From JAAZKI01 sp012799905 (GTDB lineage: Bacteria; Verrucomicrobiota; Lentisphaeria; Oligosphaerales; Oligosphaeraceae): a stretch of 64,000 nt of DNA. The position numbers were made by a program, and so were the translations under genes. This document shows, one piece after another, positions 27,978 to 36,140 of this stretch (within the stretch, counting starts at the first letter, position 1; the number at the start of each line of letters is the position of its first letter). A model generated the notes under the pieces. The model made no database searches. It was given only the letters and a program-made list of their open reading frames with translations, and had not been told where the DNA came from. The stretch covers positions 23,569 to 87,568 of the forward strand of contig JBMNFR010000003.1 in NCBI GenBank assembly GCA_050949415.1. Reading direction: 5' to 3'.

Positions 27978-30938
27978 TTATTCCTGAGCCAAAATCGCCA
28001 CTTTGTCGCTGACCGTGATCACTGCACTTTCGGCAATGGCCGGATTGAGAATCGGAATGACTTCCAGCGGGTAATTGGCGCTGATCGACGCGGCGAACAC
28101 TCCATCGGCCCGAATATTCCAATCGACGTAAATGTATCCGTTCGGGGTCGGAATATGGGCTTTCACCCAAGTCACGTCGCCTGGCATAGGATTAAAATAC
28201 ACCATGTACATGCCGGGTTCGGCTGGCCGGATGCCCACCAACTCGGTGATCAGGAATCCGTTGGGACTGACGCCATTGCCGCAGCATTGGCTGCACATCC
28301 GCTTTTGCAGGGCTGGATTGTCTGGGTCAAAAAGCTCCCACCAGGACGTCGCTCCGGCCTTGACCATGCGTCCCCAGTAGTAGTGGATAAGGCGAAGCGC
28401 CCAGGTATTCTTGCCCAGGGCGAACGCCGCCTCCAAGAGATAGTACTTGAAGTACGGATTGTTGTATTCGCCGGCAGCGAACTGTTCCATTGGAGCGTCG
28501 TCAATGAAGAAGCGATCCCAGATTGCCTGGTATTGTGAAGGCTCAGCAATGCCGCCATAAATCGCCAGCACGTTAGTCTGCCAGGAGAAAAACGGCGATT
28601 TAGCGCCATCATGATAGCTATCTGCATACAGGCCTTCCTGCTCATCCCAGCACAAAGCCCGGATTTGCGCCGCCACATGGGAAGCGCGGTTCTTGTATTG
28701 CGTGGCCAACGCCGTCTCCTCGGCATACGTCGCCAGCCAGGAAGCGCTGAGCAACGCCCTGCAATAGAGGGCGTTCAAGCCGGTGACAATCCCCTCGCGG
28801 TCAATGGGGCCATGATCAAGGAAGCAGTAGGTGCCCAGGTACTCATGCAGATCGCCCAGCGGCGCATCATGGCCGCCTGCCAGCTGGTCATAATAATAAA
28901 GCAGATTCTGCAAGGTTGGCAGCATCTTCTTCAAAAACGTCAGGTCGCCGGTATGCAGGATATGGCGATGCAGCCACACCGGCCAGTTCAGGGAAAAGTC
29001 GGGCATGGCCTGGAACAGCCCGGAAGGACTGAGGGCGTTCAACTCGCCTGTTTCCAGCTGCGAGCGCGCGAACGCTTCGATCGCGGTTGCAGTCTGCTGG
29101 TAGGTGCCAAACACATAATAAGCCGCCCATGACTGAATCATGGCGTCAGGAATGCACTGCGCCTGGTCCTTAGTCGGCGAATCCATGAACACCCGCTGCA
29201 TTGTCGCCGTCAAAGTCTGCTGGCCAACCGTCCAGATCGCCTCCAGTTGCGGCAGAGAACAGGCGAAACTGCTGCTGGACGGCGCGTCCATGACTTCGTG
29301 GAATGCGCCGACGTGACTGATGTTGAGCTCATTCTGCACCGTGCGCGCCACCACCATGTAGTAACGGAAACCCTTGGGCAGACTTGATACCCAGCGGCGC
29401 GACGACTTTCCGTCCAAAATCACGGTCGAGGTGTTTCGGCGGTGATTTGATTCGTAAGCGACCACTTCGCCGTTGATGCGATGCTCGCCAAAAACAATGT
29501 CGACCACGTCACCGGGCGTGCCGGTCAGGACAATGTCGGGATAACCATAATAAGTCCGCCCGAAATCAACCAGCAGATATTCGTTGTTTTTCAGGCTTAC
29601 TGGCAATCGGGAGACGCCGCCGCCGTCTGGCAGGGTGAAAGTGCAGGCCAGGAAAAACGCGCTGGTATCGTCCGGCGGGTTGTCCCCCGGGATAAACGGC
29701 GTCTTACTCAACTGGTCAAACGGGAAGGTCGGGTAGACCAGTGGCAAGGGCGTATTCAGCGGACCTACGACGCTCCAGCCGTTGGGGGAGTTGAAGGCTG
29801 GGCGCTGGTAGACCTGGAGGGCGCCGCTAGGCATATCAGGCCAAAGCAGCAGCATGCCGCAGTACCGGGACAAGCAGTGCTGAACGAAGAGAATCCTGTT
29901 CCATCCGGGCTGCAAGACCACCCGGCATTCCTGGTCGACCAATTCTTGCGGGCTGAGCCGGGCAGTACGGTTGTCGTGCAGCGGCATCCGCACTGGCGGC
30001 GGTGGCGTCGCCTGTTCCTTGAGCAGCACGCCGTTGACATAGAGGCGGTACGGATTGTCACAGATGCAGTAGCACAATTGGGTGTCGCCGGGCGGGCAAT
30101 AGATGAACGACTCGGCAGCGTAGGTGCCTAATTCCTGCTTGACCTTGATTGCCGGCGAAAACGACACCCAGGTGGCTTCCGCCGTCTGCTTAAACGTCCC
30201 TACCTCGGGAATTTTCTCTGCCGAAAGGTTTTCAGAAAAGCGGGGGACGCTGACGTCTGCCTCCAGTGCGCCGAAGGTATAATCCGGCTCCCGGACAAAA
30301 TCAGGCTTTTCCCAGACGAAGCGCAGGGGAGGCTCATTGTCCTTTGACTCTCCCAGCATAATAAGCCCAAGAGTGCGTGATGACGTCCCTTTTTCTTGGT
30401 CATCGCCTGTCAGACTCTGCCAGTCCTGCACCTGCCAGTCTTCAGGATAGAGACGATAATCAAGGCACTCCTTGAACACGTCTCCTGCTGCCGCGCGCAG
30501 GCCGGTGCTGGTATAGCAAAAGGCGCGGTGACACAGCCACTCCTCATCCGTCCACAGGGCGGCTTCTTCATCCAGCTCCAGCTGCAACCAGAGACCCTTG
30601 AAGGCCTGCCGGAGATTGGCCAGGGGCGTATTCTCATAATGGACGTGCACCGCGATGTGGTTGATTCCGATCTCCAGCATATGGCTGACGTCAACCAGCT
30701 GCGCATACGCCCCGGTGCCCGGGCCCGGGTGCGGCGCAGGTCCGGAGAGGCAGCGTCGACCATTGACGTATGCCTGGAAATGGCAGTGCGAGGCAACCCA
30801 CAGCTCTGCTGTTCCGGGCATCTCGCTCAACGTGATCACACGTCGAAAAAAGACATGATCCGTGTCATCCTGGCTGGAGTTCGTCAGCCATATCCATTTG
30901 CCGCGGATTTGCTTGGGAAGCATGGTGTTCTGTCTCAT
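27978..30938 (-). CDS. Alpha-L-rhamnosidase (GH78-like)
   Basis: 986 residues. The N-terminal beta modules (KWIWLTNSS, FFRRVITL, AELWVASHCHFQAYVNGR) and the (alpha/alpha)6 barrel of the second half match GH78. The acid-catalyst region usually reads DCPxRExxGWxGD; here it is DSPTKDQAQCIPDA, so Asp replaces the Glu position and the aromatic is lost, but the two flanking Asp are kept. The C-terminus has the usual TSWWELFDPD and a closing beta domain. No signal peptide, so it probably cleaves rhamnosides in the cytosol. It is on the same strand as the DUF4838 gene, 177 bases upstream of it. Confidence 0.82.
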   Translation of the reverse strand: MRQNTMLPKQIRGKWIWLTNSSQDDTDHVFFRRVITLSEMPGTAELWVASHCHFQAYVNGRRCLSGPAPHPGPGTGAYAQLVDVSHMLEIGINHIAVHVHYENTPLANLRQAFKGLWLQLELDEEAALWTDEEWLCHRAFCYTSTGLRAAAGDVFKECLDYRLYPEDWQVQDWQSLTGDDQEKGTSSRTLGLIMLGESKDNEPPLRFVWEKPDFVREPDYTFGALEADVSVPRFSENLSAEKIPEVGTFKQTAEATWVSFSPAIKVKQELGTYAAESFIYCPPGDTQLCYCICDNPYRLYVNGVLLKEQATPPPPVRMPLHDNRTARLSPQELVDQECRVVLQPGWNRILFVQHCLSRYCGMLLLWPDMPSGALQVYQRPAFNSPNGWSVVGPLNTPLPLVYPTFPFDQLSKTPFIPGDNPPDDTSAFFLACTFTLPDGGGVSRLPVSLKNNEYLLVDFGRTYYGYPDIVLTGTPGDVVDIVFGEHRINGEVVAYESNHRRNTSTVILDGKSSRRWVSSLPKGFRYYMVVARTVQNELNISHVGAFHEVMDAPSSSSFACSLPQLEAIWTVGQQTLTATMQRVFMDSPTKDQAQCIPDAMIQSWAAYYVFGTYQQTATAIEAFARSQLETGELNALSPSGLFQAMPDFSLNWPVWLHRHILHTGDLTFLKKMLPTLQNLLYYYDQLAGGHDAPLGDLHEYLGTYCFLDHGPIDREGIVTGLNALYCRALLSASWLATYAEETALATQYKNRASHVAAQIRALCWDEQEGLYADSYHDGAKSPFFSWQTNVLAIYGGIAEPSQYQAIWDRFFIDDAPMEQFAAGEYNNPYFKYYLLEAAFALGKNTWALRLIHYYWGRMVKAGATSWWELFDPDNPALQKRMCSQCCGNGVSPNGFLITELVGIRPAEPGMYMVYFNPMPGDVTWVKAHIPTPNGYIYVDWNIRADGVFAASISANYPLEVIPILNPAIAESAVITVSDKVAILAQE

Positions 30939-31161
30939 GTTCGCACCTTCTCTCTGGTTGGGATATGGCGGCTGCTTTCAGCACGGACAAAACGAGTCGC
31001 TCACCTCGGCCGCCAGTCCGGAACCGACCTGGCCCGCACCAACGCGTTATCACCTGCCTCGCATCCGTCCCTGTCGCCTGGCAGCGCCGACACAAGGCAT
31101 TCTACTCCCTTTCGGTCTATGTCTAAATTTCAACTGGACCGATGTGCTCCTCCTGCCCGGC

Positions 31162-31434
31162 TCATCTTTGAAAATCGAAATTTGCCTCAAATAACTCAAT
31201 CAGCCGATTGCACATGGCTTCTTCATTGGGTCCCTCGACGGTCACTTGCACGGTATCGCCACAGGTCAACGCCAAGCCTAGCAAGGCAAGAACGCTGCCG
31301 GGATGCGCTGTCGCGCCGTCCGGCCCCTTAATTTCAATCTGGCCATCATATCCCTGCGCGGCTTTGGCAATCACCCCTGAGGGTCGGCAGTGGATGCCAT
31401 AGGCATTCCGAACTGTCGTCTGTTTTGTGACCAT
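31162..31434 (-). CDS. ptsH: HPr-family phosphocarrier protein
   Basis: 90 residues, the normal HPr length. His15 sits in GIHCRPSGV, matching the active-site motif GIHARPA, where phosphate from EI is held. Ser47 in HPGSVLALLGLAL matches regulatory Ser46, the target of HPr kinase. The ATG at 31434 follows AGGAGAG; the upstream ATG at 31464 would add ten non-conserved residues. No EI or PTS permease gene is near. In many Gram-negative bacteria without sugar PTS, HPr acts mainly in regulation through HprK, so a signalling role is plausible. It follows the HEAT protein gene on the same strand after about 200 bases. Confidence 0.93.
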   Translation of the reverse strand: MVTKQTTVRNAYGIHCRPSGVIAKAAQGYDGQIEIKGPDGATAHPGSVLALLGLALTCGDTVQVTVEGPNEEAMCNRLIELFEANFDFQR

Positions 31435-31635
31435 TATCCAACTCTCCTGTCTCCGAAACGCCACGCTGCCAGTCCCGGCCGCCGATTCTTCTCTCGGCTG
31501 CTCATTTTTCTGGATGCGCTGATGCGCTGCTGGTTGACGTGTGTTCTTCCCGTCAGCGGTCGGCGCCTTTCATGCCAGGGCAGTTTCCCTGGCGCGGCCG
31601 GCGCCATCGTCTGCACTTGTTCTTAATTATTCAAC

Positions 31636-32874
31636 TCAAAGAATGGTCGTCGCGACCAGCACCCGCCGGTCCAACTGTCCCATCAGATTTTCAATAGCCT
31701 CCATAGCGGATTTTCTGATTGCTGCATCCGGGTCATGCAGCAATGCCATCAGGAACGGCCGGGCGGCCACATCACCGCGCAAGCCCAGCACGCGGATGAG
31801 CACTTGCCTGAGTTCTGACCAGTCATGCTTGCCGGTGTCAACTTTATGCACTTGATAATAGTGTATAATCGTCTCCGTCACGGAACTGCCGGCGAAGTCC
31901 TCGATGAGGAGATTGGCAGCCGCCTCCTGCACCACCTTGTCTTCGGAAGACGCCATGCCAAGAAGATACGGCAAGCTGCCCCCGTCCCCCTCGGTATTGT
32001 CCAAAAGCGCCGTCATTGATGGAACGCTTTCCCGTTCGGCCTTAAACAACTCGGCGATGGCGGCGGCGACGTCATCTTCGGTCAGGCAGTTGCGAGCCAG
32101 CAGCGACAAGCATCCGCGCGCGACCGCTGCCCGCGACTTGGACTCGCCCTTCAGGGCCTTGCCCAAGGCCGGCGCCACGCCAGCGTAGCCGAGCTTGGCC
32201 AGGGCTGTCCACAGCATCGGCGCATCCTCTGGCTTTGCCTTTGCCAGCACGCCGGCCACCAGCTCGGGGATGTCAGAATGGCAACAGGAGTCGTCAAAAT
32301 CCGCCAAGGCTGCGGCCAGCCTGGCTCGGCGGCTGCCTTTTGCCCGCGCCAGGCTATTCTTAATCGCCAGGCACGCTTCCTCGGTGCCGATCTGGCGCAA
32401 GGCCAGCAAGGCAGTATCAAAAGAGCCTTCTATTTCCAGGCATTTGGCCAGTGCAGGCACCTCATCGTCACCGCCAACCAGTTGGAGGGCGCGAATGAGG
32501 ACATTCCTGGCCACGTCGTCAACCGCCCCTTCCAGAGCCTTGGCCAAGGCCTTGGCCAGGCTGTTGCGTCGATATTCCCGCCCTGGTTCGGAAGCAGCCA
32601 TAGCCATGGCTTCCAAGGCAAAGGATGCCTGCACCGTAGCTTCGTTATTGCTTGCGTTCAAATTGGCCGTCAATTCGCGCACTGCGCTGACTGCGCCTCT
32701 CAGCAACTGCTTCGCTGCGGCCTCGCCGTCTTTCGGGTCAGCCCAGACGAGCTTGGCTGCAATGGTCATGGCAGGGCCGCGTTTAACACTGCTGGCTGCG
32801 CTAGAACGCCGGCGACCGCCGCGCTGAACACGTCCGCCCCTGGGAGCCTGATCCTTCTTCGTCTCTTTACTCAT
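31636..32874 (-). CDS. HEAT-repeat protein
   Basis: 412 residues made almost entirely of paired helices of 30-40 residues with Ala/Leu-rich repeats (ALAKALEGAVDD, LALRQIGTEEACLAIKNSL, AARPFLMALLHDPDAAIRKSAMEAI). This is the HEAT/PBS-lyase repeat pattern used for protein binding. A basic, flexible N-terminus (residues 1-35, rich in Arg and Lys) precedes it and could touch nucleic acid or membrane. No signal peptide, so cytosolic. The ATG has a GAAGGGAA site. It is the second gene of a same-strand run from the oxidoreductase to HPr; the spacing upstream is 44 bases. No enzymatic motif is seen. Confidence 0.8.
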   Translation of the reverse strand: MSKETKKDQAPRGGRVQRGGRRRSSAASSVKRGPAMTIAAKLVWADPKDGEAAAKQLLRGAVSAVRELTANLNASNNEATVQASFALEAMAMAASEPGREYRRNSLAKALAKALEGAVDDVARNVLIRALQLVGGDDEVPALAKCLEIEGSFDTALLALRQIGTEEACLAIKNSLARAKGSRRARLAAALADFDDSCCHSDIPELVAGVLAKAKPEDAPMLWTALAKLGYAGVAPALGKALKGESKSRAAVARGCLSLLARNCLTEDDVAAAIAELFKAERESVPSMTALLDNTEGDGGSLPYLLGMASSEDKVVQEAAANLLIEDFAGSSVTETIIHYYQVHKVDTGKHDWSELRQVLIRVLGLRGDVAARPFLMALLHDPDAAIRKSAMEAIENLMGQLDRRVLVATTIL

Positions 32875-32918
32875 GTGCGTATTCCCTTCAGTCAGCTATA
32901 ACACTAACCTATCATCCA

Positions 32919-34208
32919 TCACAGCAGTCCCCAAGGCAGCCGCATCGGCTGCTCGGCCAGGCGATTGGCCACCTCGTCATTCTGGAAACGCAGCGTCTCC
33001 GGGTCAAAATGCAATTTACGGCCGGTGCGAATCGCGCAGTTGGCCAAATGAACCAGGATATTGCTACGGTTGCCATTGAGTTCGTTCAAGCCGAATTTCT
33101 GGCGAGTGCGGATTGAGACGTTGAAGTCGCTGATCTGCGGCTCCGGGTCCGGCAGTTCGACCACCAGCTCGGCCAAGTGCTCGGGCTCGGTGCGGAAATT
33201 CCGGTAGACTTTGCCGAGCGGCCCTTCGATGAACGGCTTGTCCTTGGTTTCCTCAGGACCCCATTCGCAGGACTCCAGGACCAGCTTGCAGCCGTCAGCA
33301 TACTTCATTTCCACCTGTCCCCACAGGCCGACCACGTCAGGATGCTGCGGCCAGGGCGCCGTCGCCTCAATTTCAGTCGGGCTGGTGTCGTCCTTGTCCA
33401 GGATGTACTGCACTGGGTCGAGATAGTGCTGCCCCATGTCAGCCAGGCCGCCGCCGTCATAGTCCCAATAACCGCGGAAGGACGGCGAGACGCGATGGCT
33501 GGTATACGGCTTATAGGGAGCTGGCCCCAGCCACAAATCATAGTCGATGTCAGCCGGCGGCTTCTCTGGCGGGAGGCCGAGTTTGCCGGTCCACATCGAC
33601 GCTTTCCAGGCAAAGCCTGTATGAGCGCTGATCCGCACGGTCAGCGGCCAGCCGAGCAGGCCATTCTGAACCAGCTTCTTCAGCGGCTTGATGTCAACGC
33701 CCAGGCCATAAAACGCCCCATACAGCCGGAACCAGGTATTGAGCCGGAAGACCCGGCCGTTGCGACGCACAGCGTCAGCGATATGCTGGCCTTCCGCAAT
33801 CGTCCTGGTCATCGGCTTTTCCGCCCAGACGTCGCAGCCAGCGTCAAGCGCATAAATATTCTGCAAGGCATGCCAGTGCGGCGGGGTGACCACATGCACG
33901 ACGTCAATGTCCTCATGGTCGATCATCTCCCGAAAATCACGATAGCCGCGGCAATCGCCGCCGACCTTCTCCAGAGCAGCCTTGACCCGCGACTGCATCA
34001 CATCGCAAACCGCCACCAGCTTTGCCTGCGGGTCTTTCAACACATAGCCAAGGTGACCCTGGCCCATGCCGCCCAGGCCAATCACAGCGTGATTGATCCG
34101 GTCGTTGGCGCCCGGCTGGCCCGGACCGCCCAGAATCTCCTTGCTGACAACATTAGGCGCCGCTTTCGACGGTGACTTCGCCCCCTTGGCCGCTTTTTTG
34201 CTCATCAT
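32919..34208 (-). CDS. Gfo/Idh/MocA-family oxidoreductase (secondary type)
   Basis: 429 residues. An Ala/Lys-rich leader of about 35 residues precedes the NAD(P) site VIGLGGMGQGHLG. The catalytic-lysine motif is WAEKPMTR. The region ALQNIYALDAGCDVW and the later GGLADMGQHYLDP pattern place it with the large PVC-type family often annotated as secreted or Tat-exported oxidoreductases, but here the leader has no twin-arginine and no hydrophobic stretch. The ATG at 34208 is chosen because AGGAAA lies just upstream. A perfect TATGAATTCATA palindrome lies at 34296-34307. Confidence 0.88.
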   Translation of the reverse strand: MMSKKAAKGAKSPSKAAPNVVSKEILGGPGQPGANDRINHAVIGLGGMGQGHLGYVLKDPQAKLVAVCDVMQSRVKAALEKVGGDCRGYRDFREMIDHEDIDVVHVVTPPHWHALQNIYALDAGCDVWAEKPMTRTIAEGQHIADAVRRNGRVFRLNTWFRLYGAFYGLGVDIKPLKKLVQNGLLGWPLTVRISAHTGFAWKASMWTGKLGLPPEKPPADIDYDLWLGPAPYKPYTSHRVSPSFRGYWDYDGGGLADMGQHYLDPVQYILDKDDTSPTEIEATAPWPQHPDVVGLWGQVEMKYADGCKLVLESCEWGPEETKDKPFIEGPLGKVYRNFRTEPEHLAELVVELPDPEPQISDFNVSIRTRQKFGLNELNGNRSNILVHLANCAIRTGRKLHFDPETLRFQNDEVANRLAEQPMRLPWGLL

Positions 34209-34295
34209 TAGTTTCCTGGGTTGCAACTACTGTGTTCCGCTCAGGCTTGAACGCCATTATTTCAGGCTCTAACATAAATGAAACGCCAAATACAC

Positions 34296-34307
34296 TATGA
34301 ATTCATA
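34296..34307. promoter_or_regulatory. Perfect 12-base palindrome before the oxidoreductase gene
   Basis: TATGAATTCATA is a perfect palindrome 88 bases upstream of the start at 34208. Its context CACTATGAAT is identical to the left half of the LacI-type operator at 16926-16935. It could be a weak binding site of the same or a related regulator, or chance in AT-rich sequence. Confidence 0.35.
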
Positions 34308-34332
34308 ACCAGCAATGTCAAGTCACCGCCAT

Positions 34333-34363
34333 AAAAAAAGGCATCCTCGCCGTGGAGGATGCC
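34333..34363 (-). terminator. Rho-independent terminator after secG
   Basis: A 9-base stem (34340-34348 with 34355-34363, GGCATCCTC/GAGGATGCC) with a 6-base loop is followed, in the minus-strand direction, by seven T (34333-34339). It lies 26 bases after the secG stop, so secG is probably transcribed apart from the oxidoreductase. Confidence 0.9.
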
Positions 34364-34388
34364 TACACAAATGAAAAGCAGAATGCCG

Positions 34389-34982
34389 TCAGGGCGCCTT
34401 AGGCTCGTCCTTGGCCTTAGCGTCGTCAGCCTTCTCAGCGACATTCTTGACAGCGCTTTCGACGGCTTCAGCAGCCCCTTTGACTGCCTTGGCAGCGCCC
34501 TCGACAGCCTTGGCTGCCGCTTTCTTAGCCGCCGTTCCGACTTCGCTGGCAGCAGCGCTGACAGCGGCGGCCGCATCATCAACCGCCTTGCCAGCAGCGT
34601 CAACCGCCTGGGCAGCCTCTTCTTCCGCCTGGGTTTCCGCAGACGTAGCGGCTTCAGCGACCGGCTTGGCAGCTTCACCAGAGGGCTTCGCCGTTGTTGT
34701 CGCCGCCGCCTTTTCAGCGGCACTGACATTCTTGCGGCTGAAACGGCCAGCAGTGGCGGCCAGCAACAGCGTGGAAACCAGGAACACGATGGCGATCCAC
34801 GTCGTCGCCTTGGTCAAGACATTGCTGGCAGAAGCGCCAAACATGCTCTCAGTGACACCGCCGCTGACAGCGCCCAGACCGCCGCCCGCCTTGGTCTGCT
34901 GAATCAAAATGATGGCAATCAACAGCAATGCGCAAACAAGGGAGACAATCGTCAGCAATACACTCAAAATCGATGACAGCAT
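34389..34982 (-). CDS. secG: Preprotein translocase subunit SecG with long Ala-rich C-terminal tail
   Basis: Residues 1-80 are a normal SecG: two membrane helices (about 5-27 and 60-80) separated by the conserved cytosolic loop LIQQTKAGGGLGA and ...FGASASNVLTKAT. SecG assists SecYE in protein export. The usual length is 75-110; this one has 197, with residues about 85-197 made of Ala, Lys, Glu and Val in heptad or 11-mer-like steps (KKAAAKAVEGAAKAVKGA, EAVESAVKNVAEKADDAK). The tail looks like an amphipathic helix similar to LEA or apolipoprotein repeats. A terminator follows the gene. The tail's role is unknown. Confidence 0.92.
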   Translation of the reverse strand: MLSSILSVLLTIVSLVCALLLIAIILIQQTKAGGGLGAVSGGVTESMFGASASNVLTKATTWIAIVFLVSTLLLAATAGRFSRKNVSAAEKAAATTTAKPSGEAAKPVAEAATSAETQAEEEAAQAVDAAGKAVDDAAAAVSAAASEVGTAAKKAAAKAVEGAAKAVKGAAEAVESAVKNVAEKADDAKAKDEPKAP

Positions 34983-35133
34983 GCTCTATTTCTCCAATCA
35001 AGGATAAGGAAAACAATGACAAATGAACAAGCGCCTCAGCCAACGCTGAAAGCACGAAAATATAAAAGACAAACTCTAAATATAAAAGACAAATCCGGCA
35101 AAGCAAGCCTACACAGCGAGAAAAGGGGCGAGG

Positions 35134-35389
35134 AGCTTTGTTTAGGGGCGAGGGATTGAATGCTGAATGCTGAATGCTGAATGTAGAATGCTGAGGTGCA
35201 TTTCATAATTCATAATTCATAATTCATAATTCATAATTCGTTAGGGGCGAGGGGCGAGGGGCGAGGGGTTGAATGCTGAATGCTGAATGCTGAATGCTGA
35301 AGCGCATTTCATAATTCATAATTCATAATTCATAATTCATAATTCATTAGGGGCGAGGGACGAGAGTGAGTTTGGACTACGCTGTCCGC
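35134..35389 (+). repeat. Composite heptanucleotide repeat array (two units)
   Basis: Two consecutive units with the same plan: GGGGCGA repeats, then TGAATGC repeats (35157-35194 and 35270-35300), then the linker G(T/C)GCATTTC, then CATAATT repeats (about five copies at 35204-35238 and five at 35310-35345), then GGGGCGA again. It closes with the 41-base motif also found at 4351-4391. All three tandem words are 7 bases long. A third unit, inverted, is at 57896-58138. The array fills most of the secG upstream gap. Confidence 0.92.
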
Positions 35390-35426
35390 CATGCCCACCA
35401 CGTTCACCGACGCACCGCGCCGAACC

Positions 35427-36140
35427 TCACTTCTTGGTCGGCTCGCCGACCTGGTTGATTTCAGCATGATCGAAAACGACCCTGGTCTTCCAGTTCGGAC
35501 CCTCCAGGCGCATTTCCTTCACGAACCAGAGTCCATCGTCATGCTTTTTAGCGCCTTTCAATTCCAGCTGGCGCCACGGCCGGTCTTCGCCCTGTCGATA
35601 CCACCAGGCTTCCAGAGGGAAGCCATGCGCTGCACTGAAGGACACCTGGACAGTGCCATTGCCGCCAGGGTCGGCCAGGCGCATCACGCGACAATCGCGC
35701 TGACGGCTCTTCTGGCGCGGCAGCTCCTCGACAAAATCCCAATAAATGAAAGCAAAGGTCAAGTCCTCGGGCGCCACGCCAAACGCGAACAGTCCCGGCG
35801 CCTGCTCATGCGGCGGCAGTTCAAGCGTCGTCTCGGCAGCGCCGCCATCTTGGTCGTGCTTCTGTTCAAAGCCATAGACATTGACATCGTTGAGCACAAG
35901 TTGCGCATGCAGTGATTCTGGCGTGAAGGTCATGCGCACCCGGATGGCGCCGTGCACGGTCTCGCTGCCTTCCGCCTTGTAAGTCAGACGGCCGGTGATT
36001 TCACCCCAGGCATTGGTGCGCAGCGGCCGTCGCACCTCCGCCAGAAAATCAGCCGGGGCTAGTTCTGCGCCCAGCGCTGGCCAGCCCCACAGCAGGCAGG
36101 CGGTCAAAAACAGCCAAAGCAACGGATGCAGGCGCATCAT
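35427..36140 (-). CDS. Secreted LolA-like / lipoprotein-sorting-like protein
   Basis: 237 residues with a signal peptide (LWLFLTACLLWGWPALGA). The mature part is a beta-rich fold whose C-terminal phrase pattern (DGLWFVKEMRLEGPNWKTRVVFDHAEIN) resembles the outer-membrane lipoprotein-sorting protein family, in which a half-barrel carries a lipid. No lipobox Cys follows the signal (a Cys lies inside the helix). Its start overlaps the end of the O-antigen-ligase-like gene by 4 bases, so the two are co-translated. A periplasmic role in handling an envelope glycan or lipid made with that enzyme is an inference. Confidence 0.6.
   Translation of the reverse strand: MMRLHPLLWLFLTACLLWGWPALGAELAPADFLAEVRRPLRTNAWGEITGRLTYKAEGSETVHGAIRVRMTFTPESLHAQLVLNDVNVYGFEQKHDQDGGAAETTLELPPHEQAPGLFAFGVAPEDLTFAFIYWDFVEELPRQKSRQRDCRVMRLADPGGNGTVQVSFSAAHGFPLEAWWYRQGEDRPWRQLELKGAKKHDDGLWFVKEMRLEGPNWKTRVVFDHAEINQVGEPTKK

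Noticed and set aside
35134..35389. CRISPR array
   Set aside because: The repeats are 7 bases, contiguous and without unique spacers; no cas genes are present in the window.
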